Assembly: GCF_002252525.1 (NCBI RefSeq)
Contig: NZ_NNRM01000053.1
Coordinates: 217,229-281,228 of the forward strand
Origin: Brucella pseudogrignonensis
GTDB lineage: Bacteria > Pseudomonadota > Alphaproteobacteria > Rhizobiales > Rhizobiaceae
Direction of reading: 5' to 3'
DNA: 64,000 nt
In this document: positions 17,341 to 26,997 of the stretch, piece after piece
Numbering within the stretch: position 1 is the first letter of the stretch
Layout: each line of letters opens with the position of its first letter
The notes under the pieces: model-generated
What the model was told of the DNA's origin: nothing
What the model saw: the letters and a program-made list of their open reading frames with translations, nothing else
Databases searched by the model: none
Position numbers and translations under genes: made by a program

Positions 17341-18678
17341 TTAATCATCCGGGTCACGATCTGATGGTGTTTGCGGTCTGGCGAGATTGCCCTTAGAAAA
17401 TGTGTAGCCGGTTTCGACCGCGTTGCGCCCGAACTTGTTACGCAGACGGTCGATGGCGCTTTCAGCCACTGCGCGCTTTGTAGCTTGAGTATCAACAAGG
17501 TCTGGCGGATCTGCACGTTCATCTGATGAAAGTTCGCTTACCCCGATGCCGAGTAGACGGAATCTGGTTCCGTCCAGTTCCTTATCAAGAAGCTGCAGGC
17601 CGGTGCGGAAAATGCGGTCGGCAAGTTGGGTTGGATCGGCGAGCTGCCGATTGCGCGTTCGTAGTTTGAAATCTTGTGTCTTGAGCTTAAGTACAACGGT
17701 GCGTCCCGCGATATCCCCAGCCTTTAGCCGCTGCGAGACCTTCTCTGATAGAGCGCGCAGCACAGGAACCAGATCAGTGGCCTGAGAAAGATCCTTATTG
17801 AAGGTGGTTTCTGCTGAAACACTCTTCATATCGTGCTCAGGTTCGACTTTACGGCTGTCCTGCCCGCGTGAAAGCCGAAACAGCCGCTGCCCCATCGTGC
17901 CGTAAGCCTTCATGAGTGTGCCTTCATCCATCGTCTGAAGCTGCCCAATGGTGCGAATGCCATCACTTTCTAGCTTTGCATTAAATGATTTTCCGACACC
18001 CCAGATCATGCTGACAGGCTTGTCGCGAAGAAAATCCAGCGCTTCCATTTCACCAATAACGGAGAATCCGCGTGGCTTTTCGAGATCGGACGCAACCTTT
18101 GCGAGATATTTGCAATAAGATAGCCCGACAGAGATCGTGATTCCGATTTCAGTTTCGACACGCTTGGCAAACCGCGCCAGCACCATGGCCGCGAGCGCTC
18201 GGTGAAGACGTTCAGTGCCGCCCAAATCGAGAAAAGCCTCGTCGATAGAAATAGGCTCGACCAGCGGCGTCAGTTCGCGCATCAGTTGCCGAACTTCCTT
18301 GCCTACCTGGGAATATTTTTCCATGTTGGGTTTGATGACAACGGCTTGTGGGCAGGCTTCCAAAGCCTTGAACATTGGCATGGCAGAGCGCACACCATGA
18401 ATGCGTGCAATATAGCAAGCGGTCGAGACGACACCGCGTGTTCCACCACCGATGATGACCGGCTTATCGCGTATATCGGGATTGTCTCTTTTCTCGACTG
18501 AAGCATAAAACGCATCGCAATCCACATGAGCGAGCGACAGCTTGTAAAGCTCAGGATGACGTACAAGGCGAGGGCTTCCGCAGGTCCGACAACGCCGAGC
18601 TGATTCCAGCTTTTGCAGCGACAAACAATCGCGGCAAAAGCCTTGCTCCGAGCGGTTTATAGCGAGTTGATCAGCCAT
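17341..18678 (-). CDS. dinB: DNA polymerase IV (translesion, Y family)
   Basis: The product is 445 aa with the Y-family signatures [16 protein letters not shown] and [14 protein letters not shown] (catalytic acidic residues), a helix-hairpin-helix region [21 protein letters not shown] and a little-finger domain. It copies past DNA lesions at the cost of accuracy. An N-terminal extension carries CRDC and CRTCGSP cysteine pairs, a zinc ribbon common in alphaproteobacterial DinB. An upstream in-frame ATG at 18702 is rejected because the LexA box overlaps it; starting at 18678 places the box just upstream. The chosen start has no obvious ribosome binding site, so a leaderless mRNA is possible. 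Confidence 0.93.
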   Translation of the reverse strand: MADQLAINRSEQGFCRDCLSLQKLESARRCRTCGSPRLVRHPELYKLSLAHVDCDAFYASVEKRDNPDIRDKPVIIGGGTRGVVSTACYIARIHGVRSAMPMFKALEACPQAVVIKPNMEKYSQVGKEVRQLMRELTPLVEPISIDEAFLDLGGTERLHRALAAMVLARFAKRVETEIGITISVGLSYCKYLAKVASDLEKPRGFSVIGEMEALDFLRDKPVSMIWGVGKSFNAKLESDGIRTIGQLQTMDEGTLMKAYGTMGQRLFRLSRGQDSRKVEPEHDMKSVSAETTFNKDLSQATDLVPVLRALSEKVSQRLKAGDIAGRTVVLKLKTQDFKLRTRNRQLADPTQLADRIFRTGLQLLDKELDGTRFRLLGIGVSELSSDERADPPDLVDTQATKRAVAESAIDRLRNKFGRNAVETGYTFSKGNLARPQTPSDRDPDD

Positions 18679-18696
18679 GGCAGCGTGTGTTTGTAT

Positions 18697-18711
18697 GAAC
18701 ATAAAAGGAAC
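18697..18711 (-). promoter_or_regulatory. LexA (SOS) box upstream of dinB
   Basis: Read on the minus strand the sequence is GTTC-CTTTTAT-GTTC, a perfect match to the alphaproteobacterial LexA consensus GTTC-N7-GTTC. It ends 18 bases before the chosen dinB start, so LexA bound here would block transcription initiation, making dinB an SOS gene. It also argues against translation starting at 18702. Confidence 0.85.
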
Positions 18712-19026
18712 ATCGCCTTATAGCACTAAAGCGAGCCAATGCCATCGATACTCTGTCACCCTGTCAGCTGTGCCCTTGACATTGGCAAGGATATCACCAA
18801 GTTTAGTGTTATGAACAACCGCTTTGCTTCCATACTCCATCGGGTTCAACCGATCACGGGATAGCAACCCTCGAGGCCTGCCTTGCGCAGAGGGCTCCGG
18901 GGGACGGGTTGCCGCTTGGCTTCAAGCGGAATTGCTAAAAGCGCTTTCATCCAAAATTCAAGCAAATGCTCCAGCCGGGATTCGGTGCGGAGAACAATTA
19001 TCCTTAGACAGCAGTGAGCTATCGTC
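18712..19026. other. Intergenic region between dinB and the rnk-like gene
   Basis: These roughly 315 bases hold the divergent promoters of dinB and the rnk-like gene. A GC-rich portion around 18870-18930 includes a small hairpin (CCGCTTGGCTTCAAGCGG). No open frame with a credible start or family resemblance is seen. Confidence 0.4.
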
Positions 19027-19440
19027 ATGAGCGAAAAGAATCGCAAGAAGCCAAAGATCGTCGTCAGCGATATTGACCATGAGCGCCTGACAATTCTGGC
19101 CGGCAACGTCTCCGAAAAGTTGGAGGAAGTGGCTGAGGAGTTGATGCAGGAACTCGATCGCGCAAAAGTTGTGCCGCAGAAAAAACTGCCGGCAGACGTC
19201 GTTCGCATGGGCTCGACGGTAGAGTTTCGCTCAAACGATGGGCATGAACGCAAAGTAACGTTGGTTTATCCCGGCGAGGCAGACATTGCTCAGGGCAAGA
19301 TTTCTATTCTAACGCCAATCGGCACTGCTCTTATTGGCCTTACTCCGGGCCAGTCCATGTCGTGGACTGCACGCGACGGCAAAGCCCATGAGCTGAGCGT
19401 CATCAGTGTGATAAACGCTGAAGCGGTCAGCGCTGCATAA
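19027..19440 (+). CDS. rnk: GreA/GreB-like regulator of nucleoside diphosphate kinase (Rnk type)
   Basis: This 137-aa protein has a short N-terminal helical part and the GreA/GreB C-terminal FKBP-like domain (DVVRMGSTVEFRS, VTLVYPGEADIAQGKISILTPIGTALIGL). That layout fits Rnk, a GreA relative with a shortened coiled coil that binds RNA polymerase but does not stimulate cleavage. The coiled coil (ERLTILAGNVSEKLEEVAEEL) is about half of GreA length. It is monocistronic and ends at a strong terminator. Confidence 0.85.
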   Translation: MSEKNRKKPKIVVSDIDHERLTILAGNVSEKLEEVAEELMQELDRAKVVPQKKLPADVVRMGSTVEFRSNDGHERKVTLVYPGEADIAQGKISILTPIGTALIGLTPGQSMSWTARDGKAHELSVISVINAEAVSAA

Positions 19441-19460
19441 TTCTGCAGGCTGCAGGCGAG

Positions 19461-19486
19461 AAAGCCCCGCGAGACGGGGCTTTTTT
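19461..19486 (+). terminator. Rho-independent terminator after the rnk-like gene
   Basis: A 9-bp stem (AAAGCCCCG at 19461-19469 with CGGGGCTTT at 19475-19483), a 5-base loop and a run of six T form a textbook terminator. It lies between convergent genes. Confidence 0.92.
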
Positions 19487-19773
19487 CAAAGATGATGATT
19501 AAGGCCACCTGGCAACAGTGCCATGGCCTTTTCTATAAGGGCAGGATCGCGTCCCGTTTCTTCGCAAAAGCGTATCAATGTTGGTTCATGCCCGAGAAAG
19601 AATTGCAGAACGCCTGCGAGAAAGCCCGGTTCCTGTGCTGCAGAGCGAATAGATGACGCTTCAATGCCGGTGAGTGCGAGAAAACGCGGCAATAGATCCT
19701 TGTCTTGAGCCAACCACACAAGCGCTTCGACTGCTAGGTTTTCCGCGTCGGTTTGGCTTAACAGCGTCTTCAT
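19486..19773 (-). CDS. DUF3572-family protein
   Basis: The 95-aa alpha-helical protein has the conserved core AENLAVEALVWLAQDKDLLPRFLALTG and GFLAGVLQFFLGHEPTLIRFCE of the alphaproteobacterial DUF3572 family. The function is unknown. It is commonly encoded next to divK-pleD in this group, as here, where it is transcribed away from them across a 248-bp spacer. Confidence 0.88.
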   Translation of the reverse strand: MKTLLSQTDAENLAVEALVWLAQDKDLLPRFLALTGIEASSIRSAAQEPGFLAGVLQFFLGHEPTLIRFCEETGRDPALIEKAMALLPGGLNHHL

Positions 19774-20021
19774 ATGGCCTCTCGAATTAACTCGTTGTTT
19801 TTACGTGATTTTATGCAGAAAAATCGCTTTCTGCCGTTTTTAGGAAAGCTTTAGACTGTGGCCTTTGTTTAATCGCCTAAAGTCTTAACGACAATGCGGG
19901 ATTTGGCGAATATTTGCCTTTCGTCAATGAAATGCGCTTAAACTATAAGGGAGCTATATGGGTAGGACAAACAAGACAGCCTTGTTTTACCTCGGGAAAG
20001 ATTAAGGCCAGGGAATATTCG

Positions 20022-20393
20022 ATGACGAAAAGTGTCATGATCGTCGAGGACAACGAACTCAATATGAAGTTGTTTCGCGATCTTATCGAAGCCAGCGGAT
20101 ATGAAACCATCAGGACACGCAACGGTCTTGAGGCACTTGATCTTGCGCGCGAACATCGTCCCGATCTGATTTTGATGGACATTCAGCTTCCGGAGGTATC
20201 CGGTCTGGAAGTGACCAAGTGGCTTAAAGATGATGAGGAATTGCGGCATATTCCTGTGATTGCGGTGACGGCCTTCGCAATGAAAGGCGATGAGGAACGC
20301 ATTCGGCAGGGAGGCTGTGAGGCCTATATATCCAAGCCGATCTCGGTACCGCGGTTTATAGAAACCATAAAATCCTACTTGGGTGACGCTTAA
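20022..20393 (+). CDS. divK: Single-domain response regulator DivK
   Basis: The product is a 123-aa stand-alone receiver domain with the acidic pocket VEDNELN, phosphoacceptor Asp in [14 protein letters not shown], the switch TAFAMKGDE and Lys in YISKPIS. DivK controls the PleC/DivJ-CckA-CtrA cell-cycle network of alphaproteobacteria. The assignment rests on length, on the sequence and on the adjacent pleD, the classic arrangement. Start 20022 is used; a longer frame from 19914 would add 36 unrelated residues. Confidence 0.95.
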   Translation: MTKSVMIVEDNELNMKLFRDLIEASGYETIRTRNGLEALDLAREHRPDLILMDIQLPEVSGLEVTKWLKDDEELRHIPVIAVTAFAMKGDEERIRQGGCEAYISKPISVPRFIETIKSYLGDA

Positions 20394-20447
20394 ACCTTTT
20401 CGATTTGGGGAATCTCGCAAGGGTGAGAATTTGGGGGGCTGGCTGAT

Positions 20448-21836
20448 ATGACTGCAAGAATTCTTGTCGTTGATGCTGCAGAATCAAATGCAAAGCTGCT
20501 CGAAGCGCTGCTCTTGCGCGAATATTACGAGGTCGTAACCGCTAATAAAGGCGCGGAGGCGATCGAGATTTGCCTGGGCGGGCAGATCGATGTGATTATC
20601 CTTGATGTCGTCATGTCAGATATGGACGGCTTTGACGTTTGTCGTCGCCTGAAAGACGACCCGCGCACCACCAATATTCCGGTTGTGATTCTAACTGCTC
20701 TGGATAGTTCTGAAGATAAGATCAAAGGGCTTGAGGCCGGTGCGGATGATTTCCTGTCCAAACCCGCGCAGGATCTTCAGCTCCTTTCACGCGTGAAAAG
20801 CCTCGCACGTCTTAAAATGGTTTCGGATGAGCTTTTCCAACGCACTGGAACTGTCGCTGACACAGAAGTTGAAGCTCTACTCGTGACCAAATTATCCGGG
20901 CGCTTTGGCGGCGGGGAAGATGCAGCACGTATTCTGGTGGTGGATGAGAATGAACTGGCAGCAGCACGGTTGCGCCTCATCCTCGGCGAGGATTATTTCG
21001 TCGATGTCGCACATGACGCAAATGCGGCTCTCATCAAGGCGATTGAGAATGATTACGACAGCATCGTCATTTCGGCAGATTTTACCTATTACGACCCATT
21101 GCGATTATGCTCACAGATACGCACAATCGAGCGCACACGGCTTGTTCCGATCATTCTGATCGTCAATGAAGACGAGGGAGCTTTGGTCGTTCGTGCGCTT
21201 GAACTGGGCGTAAATGACTATGTGATGCGTCCGCTTGAGAAACTGGAGCTTTATGCGCGGTTGCGTACCCAGATCAAGCGCAAATGCTATAATGATTTGC
21301 TGCGTCAGAGCTTACACCGCACAATCACAATGGCGGTAACTGACAGCCTCACCGGGCTGCATAACCGGCGTTACCTTGATACGCACATGCCAGTACTCTT
21401 GTCGCGCGCTACAGGGCGCGAGAGGCCGCTTTCGGTCATCATGATTGACTTCGACCATTTCAAACGCGTCAATGACAAATACGGGCATGACGGTGGCGAC
21501 GATGTTCTGCGAGAATTCGCTGCGCGGCTGCGTAAAAAGATACGCGGCATGGATGTCATGTGTCGCTATGGTGGCGAAGAATTTGCCATCGTATTACCGG
21601 ATACTGATTTAACAGCTGCCACAGCGGTAGCAGAGCGCATTCGCGAAGCTGTTGCCGAAGCGCCGTTCCTCATCATTGGTGGTAAGCACAAGATCAATAT
21701 GACGATCAGCATCGGTATTGCCGGGCTACGGCTTATGGGTGGAGATACTGCTGAGGCACTTTTTGCACGAACGGATGCAGCACTTTATGAAGCCAAGAAA
21801 ACAGGCCGGAATCGCATCGTTCTTTCCGCCGCCTGA
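20448..21836 (+). CDS. pleD: Response regulator/diguanylate cyclase PleD
   Basis: The 462-aa protein has layout REC (1-120), degenerate REC (about 160-275) and GGDEF (about 290-455). Asp53 in IILDVVMSDMD is the phosphoacceptor. The cyclase has the active motif GGEEF and, five residues before it, the RxxD inhibitory site (RGMD), so it makes c-di-GMP and is product-inhibited. Oddly, the usual acidic pair of the first receiver (VDD) reads VDA, losing one metal ligand, which could alter phosphorylation-dependent activation. It follows divK by 54 bases, probably in one operon. Confidence 0.95.
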   Translation: MTARILVVDAAESNAKLLEALLLREYYEVVTANKGAEAIEICLGGQIDVIILDVVMSDMDGFDVCRRLKDDPRTTNIPVVILTALDSSEDKIKGLEAGADDFLSKPAQDLQLLSRVKSLARLKMVSDELFQRTGTVADTEVEALLVTKLSGRFGGGEDAARILVVDENELAAARLRLILGEDYFVDVAHDANAALIKAIENDYDSIVISADFTYYDPLRLCSQIRTIERTRLVPIILIVNEDEGALVVRALELGVNDYVMRPLEKLELYARLRTQIKRKCYNDLLRQSLHRTITMAVTDSLTGLHNRRYLDTHMPVLLSRATGRERPLSVIMIDFDHFKRVNDKYGHDGGDDVLREFAARLRKKIRGMDVMCRYGGEEFAIVLPDTDLTAATAVAERIREAVAEAPFLIIGGKHKINMTISIGIAGLRLMGGDTAEALFARTDAALYEAKKTGRNRIVLSAA

Positions 21837-21852
21837 TTAGGCTCTCCCAAAT

Positions 21853-21884
21853 AAAAAAGCCGTCTCTTGGGAGACGGCTTTTTT
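21853..21884. terminator. Strong bidirectional terminator between pleD and rpmG
   Basis: A perfect 14-bp stem (21853-21866 with 21871-21884), a TTGG loop, an A-run on one side and a T-run on the other. It serves both the pleD and the rpmG transcripts, which converge here. Confidence 0.93.
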
Positions 21885-21917
21885 GATTCCTGCCAGTAAT
21901 CTGGCGTCGGAAACGAA

Positions 21918-22085
21918 TTACTTGATCTTCGTTTCCTTGAAGTCGACGTGCTTGCGCGCAATCGGGTCGTACTTGGTCTTTGTCATCTTTTCCGTCATCG
22001 TGCGGCTGTTCTTCTTCGTTACGTAGAAGAAGCCGGTGTCAGCGGTCGACAAAAGCTTGATCTTGATGGTCGTAGCCTTGGCCAT
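21918..22085 (-). CDS. rpmG: 50S ribosomal protein L33
   Basis: A 55-codon minus-strand gene encodes [20 protein letters not shown], then [13 protein letters not shown] and [17 protein letters not shown], the typical bacterial L33. It is the cysteine-free (C-minus) form, with no CxxC zinc pairs, so its use does not depend on zinc. It stands at the end of the minus-strand run from topA and ends at a strong terminator. Confidence 0.96.
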   Translation of the reverse strand: MAKATTIKIKLLSTADTGFFYVTKKNSRTMTEKMTKTKYDPIARKHVDFKETKIK

Positions 22086-22183
22086 ATCGAAATACCTGCT
22101 CTTTCATGATTAAACCGCTGCGAGTCTGTCCAATTGGTCAGAAGCGGAAATTCGGCGCGACACTACGGATTAAGGGCGAAAAG

Positions 22184-23395
22184 TCAACCCCGCTTCTTCC
22201 TTTGAACAAGTCTTATCGCAGCAAAGAGTGCAAAAGCTGCAAAAAAGACGCCCAGAGTCAGTGGAAAGCCCTTGGGTCCAGCCATATCCATACCCACGCC
22301 AACGGCCTGTGGGCCTGCCAACATGCCGATGGCATAGCAGAAGATGAAGGCGGCATTGGCTGATGCAAGCTCGCGACCGGTGAGTTCTGAACCAAGATGC
22401 GCAAGCCCGACAGTGTAGAGACCCGCAACGACACCGCCCCAGAGGAACAGCACAGCCGCCATCAGATACCAGTTCTCCATCAGATAGGGCAGGGCCATCA
22501 TCCCGGCGAGACCCGTAACGGCGCAGAACAGCAACAGTTTGCGGCGGTCCGAAATGCGGTCGCTGATGATTCCCAGCGGTATCTGCATCAGGACATTGCC
22601 AAGACCGATCATCGTCAGCAGCAGGGCTGCATCGCCTTCGTCATAGCCAACACGGGCGCCAAAGACCGGGAACAGGGCGAAACCGCCAGTTTCAACTGCG
22701 CCAAATACGAAGACTGCCATCGTTGCCGTCGGTACGGCAAAAATAAACGGCAGAAAGGGAACGTGTTCGCCTTCCTCGAAATCCGGGCTGTCGCGCCATG
22801 CGACAACCACCGGAATGATGGCGATCAAGATGATGGCGAAACCGACATAGAACGGCAAACCACCCGCGCTGCCGATCTTTGAAAAGAGCCAAGGGCCGAG
22901 CGCAAAGCCGAGCGAAAGCGAGGTTGCGTAAATGCCGAGCACAAGGCCACGTTTTTCAGGCGGAGCTGAGGCGTTGATCCAGTATTCCGAGAGAACGAAA
23001 AGCACTGTCAGCGCAAAATGCAGGACGATTCGCAGAGCAAACCATGCCCAGAGTGGCTGAAAAAAGTGAAAGCCCAGAAATGCGACGCTGCCAATCAAGA
23101 GCATCAGAACAATTGCCTTGGCCACACCGAGGCGGGCGGCAATGGGTGCTGCGAGCGGTGCGGCAACAATGGATGCAAGACCTGCGACTGCAGTGTTCGC
23201 ACCGATAAGGCTGGCTGAGTGGCCGCGGCTTTCAAGCAGAACGCTCAGAAGCGGAATACCGAGCCCGATCGCTGCACCCATGGCGCTGATCGTGGCGATT
23301 GCCGCTGCAAGGGAACGCCAATGCATCTGGCCCTGGGTGTTCCCGCCGTCTGGTTCCTGGGGGATGATGTCGGCAGGATAAACTTCTTTATTCAT
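22184..23395 (-). CDS. MFS transporter
   Basis: The 403-aa protein has about 12 membrane segments in two halves and a long N-terminal cytosolic lead. The A-like motif between segments 2 and 3 reads APIAARLGVAKA, and that between 8 and 9 reads GIISDRISDRRKLLLF. It is a drug/metabolite-type facilitator similar to the YcaD/UMF group. The substrate is unknown. It follows the Nudix gene by 4 bases, so it is likely part of the topA-rnr-DUF983-Nudix operon. Confidence 0.88.
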   Translation of the reverse strand: MNKEVYPADIIPQEPDGGNTQGQMHWRSLAAAIATISAMGAAIGLGIPLLSVLLESRGHSASLIGANTAVAGLASIVAAPLAAPIAARLGVAKAIVLMLLIGSVAFLGFHFFQPLWAWFALRIVLHFALTVLFVLSEYWINASAPPEKRGLVLGIYATSLSLGFALGPWLFSKIGSAGGLPFYVGFAIILIAIIPVVVAWRDSPDFEEGEHVPFLPFIFAVPTATMAVFVFGAVETGGFALFPVFGARVGYDEGDAALLLTMIGLGNVLMQIPLGIISDRISDRRKLLLFCAVTGLAGMMALPYLMENWYLMAAVLFLWGGVVAGLYTVGLAHLGSELTGRELASANAAFIFCYAIGMLAGPQAVGVGMDMAGPKGFPLTLGVFFAAFALFAAIRLVQRKKRG

Positions 23396-23399
23396 TAGG

Positions 23400-24152
23400 T
23401 CAGATCACTTCGCGAACAAAGCGGCCATGCCGCTTGCTGTATTGCACCACTGGCAGAGTGGCTGGCAGTTCAAGCCGGGTTTCCGTCAGCAGCATTTGCG
23501 CTTCTTTCAGAATTGTCTGAGTAATACGGGCGACGTCCAGTTTATCAACTTCATCGACGGCCACCCAATCCAAATCTTGTAGTTCTCCACTGGGAACAAG
23601 TTTCTGGCTTGCCAGTTCCGGCAGGCTGTCACGGAAAGCAATAAAAAAGCGCGTGTCGAAACGACGTACATTTCCGGGGGGAGTGATTGCACGGGCGAAA
23701 TAGCGCAGGTCTCCCAGCGCAGGCAGCGCACCACCTTCCAGAAATGCCAACCAGTCCTTGTTTGCAGGATAATTGGCACCGTTTAATGACAAGGCGTTTT
23801 CCGCCCCGGGACGCGCGAGTTTTAGCCCGGTTTCTTCAAATGTTTCGCGAATGGCACAGAGCCCAAGCGCTCTTGCGCGGCGTTGTGAAGCGCGCGCACC
23901 CATGCCAGATACCAGCTTCTGCGTGTCATCGGAGCTGAGCTCGGAGGCAGCGCCAATGCTGCCATCGATAGGATCGGCTCTGCCGCCAGGGAATACGTAT
24001 TTTCCGGGCATGAACGCGAGAGACGGATGGCGTCTGCCCATCAGAATGCGGGGGACGCGTTCCGTGCGGTCAATAAGAAGCAATGAAGCAGCATCGCGCG
24101 GGCGAAGCGGCAGCCTTGGTGTATGCGTTGTGGCGTGTGAAGGGGATGTCAC
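23400..24152 (-). CDS. Nudix hydrolase
   Basis: The 250-aa protein has the Nudix box core AIRETFEETGL at about residues 97-107 and a long lead domain (LRPRDAASLLLIDR, then FMPGKYVFPGGRAD). This longer type resembles NUDT7/NUDT19-like pyrophosphohydrolases that act on CoA derivatives or nucleoside diphosphate-X. The C-terminal part ELQDLDWVAVDEVDKLDVA is typical. It has 14 bases between it and the DUF983 gene. The substrate is not determined. Confidence 0.9.
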   Translation of the reverse strand: MTSPSHATTHTPRLPLRPRDAASLLLIDRTERVPRILMGRRHPSLAFMPGKYVFPGGRADPIDGSIGAASELSSDDTQKLVSGMGARASQRRARALGLCAIRETFEETGLKLARPGAENALSLNGANYPANKDWLAFLEGGALPALGDLRYFARAITPPGNVRRFDTRFFIAFRDSLPELASQKLVPSGELQDLDWVAVDEVDKLDVARITQTILKEAQMLLTETRLELPATLPVVQYSKRHGRFVREVI

Positions 24153-24166
24153 GGGGATGAACCCTG

Positions 24167-24631
24167 TCAGGTGACGTCGCCGTAATCACCTTCGCCCTGA
24201 CCGCCGAAACCATGCATGAACAGCGCCCACTGAAGGCCGATGGTTGCGCCTTTGATTGGCTGCAGCATGAGAAGCGACAGGATGACGGTCATCGGTCCCC
24301 AGATAGCCATATGCGCCCAGAGCGACAGGTTCGTGGTTGCTTCAACGCCCATGAAGGCGCCAACGACGATGTGGCCAACAACAAGGATTGTCAGATAGGC
24401 CGGAAGGTCGTCTGCGCGCTGCTCGGTGTAATCTTCACCGCAGACAGAGCAGCTATCGACAGGCTTTACAAAAGCCCGAAACAGCTTGCCTTCGCCGCAA
24501 TGCGGGCAGCGGCACTTAAATCCGCGCCACATCGCCTGACCCAGATCGCGGGTCGGGCGTGCAGTTTTCTGGCTTTCACCACCGAAAACGTGGATCTGAC
24601 TATCTGTGGAATTGGCCTCTAGCGTGCTCAT
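24167..24631 (-). CDS. DUF983-family membrane protein
   Basis: The 154-aa protein has an N-terminal zinc-ribbon-like region (KCRCPHCGEGKLF and SCSVCGEDY) followed by two membrane segments, with the conserved DDLPAYLTILVVGHIVVG. That is the DUF983 family of alphaproteobacteria, whose role is unknown. Its start overlaps the rnr stop by 4 bases, indicating translational coupling with RNase R. Confidence 0.9.
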   Translation of the reverse strand: MSTLEANSTDSQIHVFGGESQKTARPTRDLGQAMWRGFKCRCPHCGEGKLFRAFVKPVDSCSVCGEDYTEQRADDLPAYLTILVVGHIVVGAFMGVEATTNLSLWAHMAIWGPMTVILSLLMLQPIKGATIGLQWALFMHGFGGQGEGDYGDVT

Positions 24632-26994
24632 CTGTGACCTTTTCTCTTGGAGCGCGAAACGCCTGCCGGCTTTCCTTTGCGCCCGCGCATCCCTTTGCTT
24701 GCCTTGTGATGCGAACGCGTCGACATCGGCAAGGAATGCGGTTCCGAAACCATCTCAAACCGAAGCGCACCCGCGACAGGGAGCGCTTCTACCAGTCTAA
24801 CCGTTACATTGTCGCCCAGACGGAAGCCTTTTCCGCTTTTTTCTCCGGCGAGTGCATGGTTTGCTTCGTCATACAGATAGTATTCATTACCCAAAGTTGA
24901 AATGGGGACAAGTCCGTCTGCGCCATATGTCGCAAGGGATACGAAAAGCCCGGCTTTTGTGACACCAGTTACGCGTCCCTCATATTCATCACCAAGATGC
25001 GCTGCGAGGAAATGGGCAATCAGGCGATCAACGGTCTCGCGCTCTGCAAGCATCGCACGGCGTTCGGTCGAAGAAATGAGCGCCGCAGTTTCTTCCAGAT
25101 GCGCTTCTTCATCGGTGGTCAGACCATCCTTGCCAAATCCCAAAGCCTTGATCAGAGCGCGATGCACGATCAAATCGGCATAACGGCGGATCGGCGAGGT
25201 GAAATGCGCATATTTGCGCAAATGCAGTCCGAAATGGCCGATATTATCCGGGCTGTAGATTGCCTGGCTTTGCGTGCGTAGCACCACCTGATTGACCAGA
25301 TCTTGATGATCTGTTCCATCAACAGCTTCGAGAATACGGTTGAACTGCGCTGGCTTGAGAGCAACACCTTTGGCAAGGTTAATTTCAAGCGTGCGCAGAA
25401 ACTCCCGCAAGGATTCCTGCTTTGCCAGTGCCGGTTCATCGTGGATACGGAAAATCAACGGCTGACGATGTGCCTCAAGCACTTCAGCGGCAGCCACATT
25501 GGCCTGAATCATGAACTCTTCGATGAGCTTATGGGCGTCCAGTCGTTCAGGCACGATGACCTTGTCGACCTTACCATCAGGCCCGAGCAGGATTTTCTTT
25601 TCCGGCAAATCCAGCTCAAGCGGCTCACGCGCATCGCGACCGCGTTTGAGTGCGCCATAGGCGGCCCACAGCGGCTTGAGGATCGTGTCCAGAATAGGTG
25701 CAGTCTTCTCATCCGTTGCGCCGTCAATCGCAGCCTGTGCCTGCGCATAGGCAAGCTTTGCAGCCGAACGCATCAGAATGCGATGGAACTTGTGCGACTT
25801 CTTATGTCCGTTGGCGTCAAACACCATGCGGACGGCAAGTGCTGGACGATCTTCCAGTTCACGCAGCGAGCATAGATCGTTGGAAATGCGCTCTGGTAGC
25901 ATAGGTACAACCCGGTCGGGGAAGTAAACCGAATTGCCACGCTTCAATGCTTCGCGATCAAGCGCCGAGTTGGGGCGCACATAGGCTGCCACATCAGCTA
26001 TCGCAACGACGACCACATGACCGCCGACATTGTCGGGATCAGAGTCCGGCTCCGCATAAACGGCGTCATCGTGATCCTTTGCATCTGACGGATCGATGGT
26101 GAGTAGCGGCAGCTCGCGCCAGTCTTCACGACCGTCAAGCGTTGCAGGCCTTGCAGCTTCTGCTTCGCGGATCACATCATCGGGGAAGATATGCGGGATT
26201 TCATGCTCGTGAATGGCGATCATCGACAGGGCTTTTTCGCTGTCGATTGAACCCACCACCTGTCGCACCTTGCCGCTCGGCAAGCCATAGCGACGAGACG
26301 ACGTCAGTTCCACCTCAACCAGATCGCCACTTTCCGCATCGGCAAGCGACTTTGGATCAAGCTGTACTTCCGGCTGCTTGCGATTGACTGGCTCGAGCCG
26401 CCATTCGCCATTGCTGAGCTTGCGCAATACGCCGAGTACCGCGTTGCTGCTCTGATCGACAACCTTGATTACGCGCGCGGAATACTCTGGACCGTCATTG
26501 TCCTTGTTGCGGAAAATCTTGGCCAATACCCGATCGCCAACACCGACTGCCGGACCATCGGACGACTTGTTGAGGCGGGTTCGGCGGATAGTGACGACTG
26601 GCGGCTTGCCGTAGTTTTCTTCGTCCCATTCAGCCGGGCGTGAGATGAGTCCACCGTCATTGTCACGGCCGATAATGTTCAATACGGAGATCGGTGGCAG
26701 AGTGCCGGGACGGGAGAGGCGACGGGCACGCTTTTCAAGCAGGCCTTCATCACCGAGTTCACGCAGCAGATCCTTGAGATAGACGCGTGCATCGCCCTTG
26801 ATATTGAATGCCTTGGCCAGATCGCGCTTGCCTGCGCGGTCCGGGTTCTCTTCAATAAACTTGAGAACCTCGTCACGCGTCGGCAGGAAGGAGGTTGAAT
26901 CTCCTGCCTGTGCAGCTTCTGATTTTGCTTTAGCAGCACGCCGTTCGGTCCGTGCGGATCGTCCGGTATCGGGTTTGGGGAAACGACGCGCCAA
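24628..26994 (-). CDS. rnr: Ribonuclease R
   Basis: The 788-aa exoribonuclease has the domain order winged helix, two cold-shock domains, RNB catalytic domain and S1 domain. The catalytic aspartates are in LTIDPSDAKDHDDAVYAE, the RNB core includes RISNDLCSLRE and YAHFTSPIRRYADL, and the tail is Lys/Arg-rich. It degrades structured RNA 3' to 5'. It lies 3 bases downstream of topA and upstream of DUF983 and Nudix genes, one operon. Confidence 0.96.
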   Translation of the reverse strand: MARRFPKPDTGRSARTERRAAKAKSEAAQAGDSTSFLPTRDEVLKFIEENPDRAGKRDLAKAFNIKGDARVYLKDLLRELGDEGLLEKRARRLSRPGTLPPISVLNIIGRDNDGGLISRPAEWDEENYGKPPVVTIRRTRLNKSSDGPAVGVGDRVLAKIFRNKDNDGPEYSARVIKVVDQSSNAVLGVLRKLSNGEWRLEPVNRKQPEVQLDPKSLADAESGDLVEVELTSSRRYGLPSGKVRQVVGSIDSEKALSMIAIHEHEIPHIFPDDVIREAEAARPATLDGREDWRELPLLTIDPSDAKDHDDAVYAEPDSDPDNVGGHVVVVAIADVAAYVRPNSALDREALKRGNSVYFPDRVVPMLPERISNDLCSLRELEDRPALAVRMVFDANGHKKSHKFHRILMRSAAKLAYAQAQAAIDGATDEKTAPILDTILKPLWAAYGALKRGRDAREPLELDLPEKKILLGPDGKVDKVIVPERLDAHKLIEEFMIQANVAAAEVLEAHRQPLIFRIHDEPALAKQESLREFLRTLEINLAKGVALKPAQFNRILEAVDGTDHQDLVNQVVLRTQSQAIYSPDNIGHFGLHLRKYAHFTSPIRRYADLIVHRALIKALGFGKDGLTTDEEAHLEETAALISSTERRAMLAERETVDRLIAHFLAAHLGDEYEGRVTGVTKAGLFVSLATYGADGLVPISTLGNEYYLYDEANHALAGEKSGKGFRLGDNVTVRLVEALPVAGALRFEMVSEPHSLPMSTRSHHKASKGMRGRKGKPAGVSRSKRKGHR

Positions 26995-26997
26995 TTC

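Noticed and set aside
18679-18702. Upstream start for dinB
   Set aside because: It falls within the LexA box and has no ribosome binding site.
22397-22882. 161-codon plus-strand frame opposite the MFS gene
   Set aside because: It is antisense to a well-supported transporter gene and its sequence is a polar mirror of membrane codons.
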